Assembly: GCA_028867235.1 (NCBI GenBank)
Contig: JAGWGS010000028.1
Coordinates: 1-10,628, forward strand
Direction: 5' to 3'
DNA from: Nitrososphaerota archaeon
Lineage (GTDB): Archaea > Thermoproteota > Nitrososphaeria > Nitrososphaerales > Nitrosopumilaceae
DNA: 10,628 bases
Shown: positions 7,299-10,628 of the stretch, in pieces
Layout: every line of letters begins with the position of its first letter
How positions within the stretch are numbered: position 1 is the stretch's first letter
Program-made: the position numbers and the translations under genes
Notes under the pieces: generated by a model
Told to the model about the DNA's origin: nothing
The model's database searches: none
The model's input: the letters and a program-made list of their open reading frames with translations, nothing else

Positions 7299-8044
7299 CT
7301 AATTATTTCTCTTAATATGGATTCGTCCCCAATTATGGATCCGTCCAATGTTACAATCTTTGCAGAATGTACATTTGTTACTCTCTCAAGTATCGGTGAG
7401 ATGGATTTTTTATTGTGTTTTTTATGTGTGGCATAAAAATATCTGTTAAAAGATGGGACTATTATTATCTCTAAACTTCCCTTGCTTGACGGAAAGATGT
7501 CTTTCTTTTCAGTAATGATTGATATCCACAATCTTTGACCGTCAAGAACCGAGCCTTCTTGAAGATATACTGGATGAAGATGGCCCATCACTATTCTAGT
7601 TATGTCTGAAAAATTCTCTGATGGCAATACATGTCCATGTGTTAGTAATGTATCACCCATGATCAAACCTGAGGGGCCAGTCATGGTGATATAGTTTGGT
7701 ATGACAGAAGATAGATTTCCATCATGATTGCCAGGAATCACTATTGTGTTGATTTTTTTTCCAATCTCAAAAAACAAAGGAAGAGTTTGCCATTCTATTT
7801 TTGAAATTGAGCTCACACTTGATTTTATATCGCCAAGAATTATCAAATTATCTGGTTTCTCAGACTCTATGAGTTGATGAATGGATGAATGAATTTCTTG
7901 AATCATGTCACTTGGTTGTACGCTAATATCATTTGAAATCATGGATGCTTCAAATCCTATGTGTAGATCAGTTACAACAATGGATCGTTGTCCATTTTCT
8001 AAAACTAATGCTGGTTGTAGCGGAATTATTCTTGTTTTTACCAT
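7295..8044 (-). CDS. SbcD/Mre11-related archaeal metallophosphoesterase
   Basis: A 249-residue calcineurin-like phosphoesterase. All five metal-binding blocks are visible: TDLHIG (Asp26, His28), LGDIK (Asp72), PGNHDG (Asn107, His108), THGH (His136, His138) and MGHLHP (His155, His157). The C-terminal IIVPSFNRYF...SPILERV fits the archaeal family of SbcD-related single-domain phosphoesterases. Their substrate is not established; a nuclease or phosphodiesterase role on nucleic acid or nucleotides is the usual guess. The partner helicase often encoded beside such genes is not seen here. ATG 8044 is chosen over TTG 8047 because a TTAATTAAA element lies about 26 nt upstream of it. The gene is convergent with carB and shares its stop-codon bases (CTAG at 7295-7298). 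Confidence 0.88.
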   Translation of the reverse strand: MVKTRIIPLQPALVLENGQRSIVVTDLHIGFEASMISNDISVQPSDMIQEIHSSIHQLIESEKPDNLIILGDIKSSVSSISKIEWQTLPLFFEIGKKINTIVIPGNHDGNLSSVIPNYITMTGPSGLIMGDTLLTHGHVLPSENFSDITRIVMGHLHPVYLQEGSVLDGQRLWISIITEKKDIFPSSKGSLEIIIVPSFNRYFYATHKKHNKKSISPILERVTNVHSAKIVTLDGSIIGDESILREIIS

Positions 8045-8048
8045 CAAA

Positions 8049-8075
8049 GATATACACCTGTTTTTTTAATTAAAT
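8049..8075. promoter_or_regulatory. Interlocked divergent promoters (phosphoesterase and SWIM gene)
   Basis: Only 35 bp separate the two starts. TTTAATTAAA (8066-8075) is centred about 26 nt upstream of the minus-strand ATG at 8044. GATATACAC (8049-8057) is centred about 27 nt upstream of the plus-strand GTG at 8080. Each gene's TATA box would therefore lie inside the other's promoter, which implies leaderless transcripts and mutual interference. Inferred from spacing only. Confidence 0.4.
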
Positions 8076-8079
8076 TCTT

Positions 8080-8385
8080 GTGAAAAAAGATTCTGGAAAT
8101 GTGGATCTTGTTGTGTCATTAAATGGTGTAAAATTACATCGTTTTGAACCAAGTAATCGGGAGATCTGGACGGTGGTAGGAAAAGAAAATGAACACTGGC
8201 TTGATCCAGATCTGGAATATTGCTCATGTGAGAATTATTACTATGATGCTATGGAAAAAGGAAAACAATGCTATCACATGAAAGCAGTACGGGCGGCAAA
8301 AGAACAAAATAAAGTAGAGATTGTCAGATTTGAAGATTCGGAATTTCCAAATTTCATGTATGCTCTAGTACAAGATCTCATGTGA
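8080..8385 (+). CDS. Small SWIM-type zinc-finger protein
   Basis: A 101-residue protein with a CxC-Xn-CxH zinc-binding pattern: Cys48-Ser-Cys50, then Cys64-Tyr-His66 in the context EYCSCENYYYDAMEKGKQCYHMKAVRAAKE. This is the SWIM motif, found in archaeal and bacterial proteins thought to bind DNA or partner proteins. Before it are strands (VDLVVSLNGVKLHRFEPS, IWTVVGKENEHWLDPDL), the usual layout where SWIM follows a beta segment. The protein is essentially only this domain, so it may act as an adaptor. It starts at GTG 8080; no in-frame ATG lies nearby upstream. It is divergent from the phosphoesterase and convergent with the next gene, 13 bp apart. Biological role unknown; the domain call rests on the motif and spacing. 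Confidence 0.75.
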   Translation: MKKDSGNVDLVVSLNGVKLHRFEPSNREIWTVVGKENEHWLDPDLEYCSCENYYYDAMEKGKQCYHMKAVRAAKEQNKVEIVRFEDSEFPNFMYALVQDLM

Positions 8386-8398
8386 TATCTTTTACATT

Positions 8399-8701
8399 TT
8401 ACTGCTTCATCGGTATTGTGAACAAGTCTTCTTTTGCAACTCCCTTCCATAATCCTATCATGCCTTCTGGCTTGACTGGTTCTACTTTTGTTATTTTTTG
8501 GATCTTTATGTGATCTGGAGTGGGAGGCATCCAAAGCATTGCCATGTAATCTCCAACGTTTCCTACTGCATCTGGTTTGGCAGAAAAGATTTTCTCTTTT
8601 TTAAATCCGTTTGCAACAAGCAAATCCATTACGCTTGTTTCTAAATCTCTTCTACCATGTGTAAACAGATAAACTGATTTTGTTGTATCTACTTGAATCA
8701 T
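8399..8701 (-). CDS. Uncharacterised small protein (100 aa)
   Basis: I do not recognise this protein. From ATG 8701 it reads MIQVDTTKSVYLFTHGRRDL, then a helix (ETSVMDLLVANGFKKEKIF), and ends in a proline- and lysine-containing stretch (MPPTPDHIKI...VEPVKPEGMIGLWKG). A short alpha/beta fold is plausible. No signal peptide, membrane segment or Cys motif is seen. The frame is open upstream to 8791, but that would overlap the purD start, so the ATG at 8701 is preferred. An AT-rich CATTAAAG element on the minus strand about 25 nt upstream fits a leaderless transcript. It is divergent from purD, so an accessory role in the same physiology is possible but unsupported. Confidence 0.7.
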   Translation of the reverse strand: MIQVDTTKSVYLFTHGRRDLETSVMDLLVANGFKKEKIFSAKPDAVGNVGDYMAMLWMPPTPDHIKIQKITKVEPVKPEGMIGLWKGVAKEDLFTIPMKQ

Positions 8702-8752
8702 TAACTTACATCCAGATTGTGCTTTAATGAATATTTCTAAAATCAATCTTGG

Positions 8753-8760
8753 ATTATATA
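8753..8760 (+). promoter_or_regulatory. TATA box of purD
   Basis: ATTATATA is centred about 27 nt upstream of the purD TTG at 8784, fitting a leaderless transcript starting at that codon. The core is nearly palindromic, so it could also drive the divergent small gene, whose own start would then have a leader of about 28 nt. Confidence 0.5.
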
Positions 8761-8783
8761 GCACATAATCAAAGCCGAAGATA

Positions 8784-10049
8784 TTGGTCAATATTTTGAT
8801 CGTAGGTTCTGGGGGAAGAGAACATGCACTTGGATGGAAGATCGCACAAAGCCATAATGTAGAACAAGTCTATTATGCTCCTGGAAATGGGGGTACTACA
8901 AACAATGTGGATATTTCCTCTGATGATGTTGCGAGTCTTGCTAAATTTGCACAAGAAAAAAATTGTGTAACAATTGTAGGTCCTGAAGTTCCGCTCTCAA
9001 ATGGTATTGTGGATGAGTTTGTGAAAAAAGGTCTTCGCATATTTGGGCCTACAAAAGATGCTGCCAGGATTGAATCCAGCAAAATATGGGCAAAAAATTT
9101 CATGAAACGAAATGGAATACTCACAGCCAGATTTGAGGTATTTGATGATCCACAAAAGGCAATAGAATTTGCCCACTCTGTAGACTTTCCACTGGTAGTA
9201 AAAGCAGATGGGCTTGCAGCAGGAAAAGGAGTGATTGTTTGCAATAATTCTTCTGAGGCAATCAGTGCCATTGAACAAATGCTGATTCAAAAAAACTTTG
9301 GTAATGCAGGCTCGAAAATAATACTTGAGGAACGAATCGATGGAGTAGAAGCGTCATTTATTGCAATATCTGATGGAACCACTGCATACCCTATGGCTAC
9401 AAGCCAAGACCACAAACGAATCTATGATGATGACAGGGGGCCAAACACTGGAGGGATGGGTACGTACTCTCCGACTCCTGTAATCGATACTAAACTTGAA
9501 GATGAAATACAAAAAAATGTTATTGAAAAAACTATATCATCAATGAGACATGAGGGCATCATCTTCAAGGGCTTTCTATATGCTGGTGTGATGATAAAAG
9601 ATGGAAAACCGTACGTTTTGGAATTTAATGCTAGAATGGGGGACCCTGAATGTCAGCCTATTATGATGCGCATGGGCTCTGATCTTCTAGAATACATACA
9701 GGCAAGTATTGATGGAACTCTCTCATCACTACCAGCAATATCTTGGAAAAAACAAAGCGCAGTATGTGTTGTATTGGCATCAAAAGGATATCCTGATTCG
9801 TACCAAAAAAGTGAAGAGATTTCAGGTCTTGATGATGTCACTCCAAATTCTCAAGTGTTCCACTCGGGAACTGTAAAGAAAAATGGTAAAATCCTTACAA
9901 ATGGTGGTAGGGTTCTTGGAATAACTGCTATTGGGGAAACCCTGGAAAGTGCAATTAAAAATGCATATTTGAGGGCAAGTAAAATTTCTTGGCCTTCCAA
10001 ATACTGTAGAACTGATATTGGCAAAAAAGGTCTTACTTGGCATAAATAA
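8784..10049 (+). CDS. purD: Phosphoribosylamine-glycine ligase (GAR synthetase)
   Basis: A 421-residue enzyme that joins glycine to phosphoribosylamine with ATP, an early step of de novo purine synthesis in the cytoplasm. The N-terminal domain (1-100) opens with ILIVGSGGREHALGWKI and has VGPEVPLSNGIVDEF. The ATP-grasp domain (about 101-290) shows VKADGLAAGKGVIVC (139-153), the KRIYDDDRGPNTGGMGTYSP signature (211-230) and LEFNARMGDPECQ (279-291) with the Mg-binding Glu and Asn. The C-terminal GARS domain has AVCVVLASKGYP, VFHSGT, NGGRVLGI and the terminal YCRTDIG. Length is close to the E. coli protein (429). The start is TTG 8784; the next in-frame ATG would delete the nucleotide-binding strand. 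No Shine-Dalgarno is present and the TATA box suits a leaderless TTG start. No other purine genes are adjacent. Confidence 0.96.
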   Translation: MVNILIVGSGGREHALGWKIAQSHNVEQVYYAPGNGGTTNNVDISSDDVASLAKFAQEKNCVTIVGPEVPLSNGIVDEFVKKGLRIFGPTKDAARIESSKIWAKNFMKRNGILTARFEVFDDPQKAIEFAHSVDFPLVVKADGLAAGKGVIVCNNSSEAISAIEQMLIQKNFGNAGSKIILEERIDGVEASFIAISDGTTAYPMATSQDHKRIYDDDRGPNTGGMGTYSPTPVIDTKLEDEIQKNVIEKTISSMRHEGIIFKGFLYAGVMIKDGKPYVLEFNARMGDPECQPIMMRMGSDLLEYIQASIDGTLSSLPAISWKKQSAVCVVLASKGYPDSYQKSEEISGLDDVTPNSQVFHSGTVKKNGKILTNGGRVLGITAIGETLESAIKNAYLRASKISWPSKYCRTDIGKKGLTWHK

Positions 10050-10063
10050 AAAGGGAAAGCCCC

Positions 10064-10095
10064 ATCTAGGCACAATTTTTGAAGCTCGCCTAGGT
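10064..10095 (+). terminator. Weak stem-loop with T-tract after purD
   Basis: CTAGGC (10066-10071) and GCCTAG (10088-10093) form a 6-bp stem, extendable to 8 with one U-G pair and one A-T pair, around a 16-nt loop that contains TTTTT (10076-10080). The T-run could terminate purD transcription; its position inside the loop is not that of a classical intrinsic terminator. Function uncertain. Confidence 0.3.
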
Positions 10096-10127
10096 TATGA
10101 TGTACGTTATGATTTGTTGGAAATTAG

Positions 10128-10137
10128 TTAAATCATA
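10128..10137 (+). promoter_or_regulatory. Possible TATA box of the small membrane protein
   Basis: TTAAATCATA is centred about 25 nt before the GTG at 10157 and there is no Shine-Dalgarno sequence, so a leaderless transcript is likely. The element is a loose match only. Confidence 0.35.
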
Positions 10138-10156
10138 ATGCTAATAATGATTTTTT

Positions 10157-10432
10157 GTGAAGAGTCGGGCATTATTTTTTATTGTTCCTGCGGGAATTTT
10201 ACTATGTTTTGGTATTTGGATTACTACGAATAACACTGTAAACTATCTTGATGCTATGCATGACTTTGAGTCACGAGAACACTTACGTGATGGCATACCA
10301 ACTGTTTGCACAAATCTTAGATGTGTAACAGTAGACGATATCAATAAGCATTATTCTGGATATCTCGGTTTAGAAATAGGCTTACTGTCATCTGGGGGAA
10401 TAATTCTTGTAGCGACAAGAAAATGGTGGTAA
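10157..10432 (+). CDS. Small two-helix membrane protein, unknown function
   Basis: A 91-residue protein starting at GTG 10157. Residues 4-23 (RALFFIVPAGILLCFGIWIT) form a clear transmembrane helix and 68-86 (GYLGLEIGLLSSGGIILVAT) a second. Both ends are basic (MKSR, TRKWW), suggesting that both termini are cytoplasmic and the roughly 45-residue acidic loop is outside. The loop holds a Cys pair (CTNLRC, 51 and 56) that could form a disulfide or bind metal. No family is recognised. It follows purD by 107 bp with its own putative promoter, and faces the convergent partial gene at the right edge. Confidence 0.7.
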   Translation: MKSRALFFIVPAGILLCFGIWITTNNTVNYLDAMHDFESREHLRDGIPTVCTNLRCVTVDDINKHYSGYLGLEIGLLSSGGIILVATRKWW

Positions 10433-10461
10433 ATCTGACATTGTAATGATTATGTTGTCCT

Positions 10462-10628
10462 TTAACTGTCATTGATTTTTTTCAACATGTCATAATCTTG
10501 CTTTACAGTATTCCAAAATATCTCCACATCATCAGGAGAAACAGTCACATCAGGAATCCTACATATCAAAAGCGGAATTGTCACTTTTTTTGAATACTCA
10601 TACTGATTTGTAGTCAGTTTACTTCCAC
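10462..10628 (-). CDS. C-terminal part of an unrecognised protein (truncated by window edge)
   Basis: On the minus strand an open frame enters from the right edge (first whole codon at 10626) and ends at TAA 10464-10462, giving 54 residues. It includes VTIPLLICRIPDVTVSPDDV and EIFWNTVKQDYDMLKKINDS. The alternating hydrophobic strand followed by an amphipathic helix, and the convergent arrangement with the membrane-protein gene, favour a real gene end. No family is recognised and the N-terminal part is outside the window. Confidence 0.6.
   Translation of the reverse strand, partial: GSKLTTNQYEYSKKVTIPLLICRIPDVTVSPDDVEIFWNTVKQDYDMLKKINDS

Noticed and set aside
7536..7545. TGACCGTCAA shared between the carB insert and the phosphoesterase gene
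   Set aside because: A single 10-nt match with no extension on either side is within chance for a window of this size, so it is not taken as the source of the insert or a repeat family.
8702..8791. N-terminal extension of the 8399-8701 minus gene to 8791
   Set aside because: It would overlap the purD start and the promoter; the ATG at 8701 is the better start.
10093..10112. Direct repeat GTTATGAT twice within about 20 bp
   Set aside because: Two copies of an AT-rich 8-mer are too little to support a regulatory or repeat call.
10039..10131. Open frame running past the purD stop in the +1 frame (HLGTIFEARLGYDVRYDLLE)
   Set aside because: PurD already ends with its normal YCRTDIG tail, and the extra frame has no start codon of its own. 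Most likely chance.

Overview
The window looks like a chromosomal segment of a low-GC archaeon, most likely an ammonia-oxidising Thaumarchaeota/Nitrososphaerota of the Nitrosopumilales type. The evidence is a CdvC (Vps4-type) division ATPase next to an ESCRT-III-like protein, a TrmB-family regulator, an archaeal SbcD-related phosphoesterase, and AT-rich TATA boxes lying about 25-27 nt upstream of several start codons, as expected for leaderless archaeal mRNAs. The lineage is inferred from gene content and style; no rRNA or tRNA is present to confirm it.

Layout. Bases 1-306 (minus) hold the N-terminal part of a TrmB-like regulator that runs off the left edge. A 158-bp divergent intergenic region follows. 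It carries a perfect 7-bp inverted repeat just upstream of a TATA box for a three-gene operon on the plus strand: a CdvB/ESCRT-III-family protein (465-1028), an unrecognised helical protein (1038-1613) and cdvC (1625-2809). Next come carA (2874-4046) and carB (4033-7298), which overlap by 14 bp. carB carries a 20-nt insertion at 4108-4127 that breaks its reading frame in a nearly invariant motif, while the rest of the gene is intact. A metallophosphoesterase (7295-8044, minus) converges on carB and shares its stop-codon bases. A small SWIM zinc-finger protein (8080-8385, plus) is divergent from it. A small uncharacterised protein (8399-8701, minus) and purD (8784-10049, plus) are divergent around a TATATA promoter. 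A two-helix membrane protein (10157-10432, plus) and the C-terminal part of an unknown minus-strand gene (10462 to the edge) finish the window.

How the genes work together. The first operon joins an ESCRT-III-type filament protein with the ATPase that remodels such filaments, so it is probably a cell-division or membrane-remodelling cassette. The middle protein is a candidate partner because of its position. carA and carB encode the two subunits of carbamoyl-phosphate synthase (pyrimidine and arginine synthesis), and purD encodes a de novo purine enzyme, so the right two thirds is mainly nucleotide metabolism mixed with small lineage-specific genes.

The two items most worth a second look are the 20-nt frame-breaking insertion in otherwise intact carB, and the ESCRT-III-like/unknown/cdvC operon with its operator-like palindrome.
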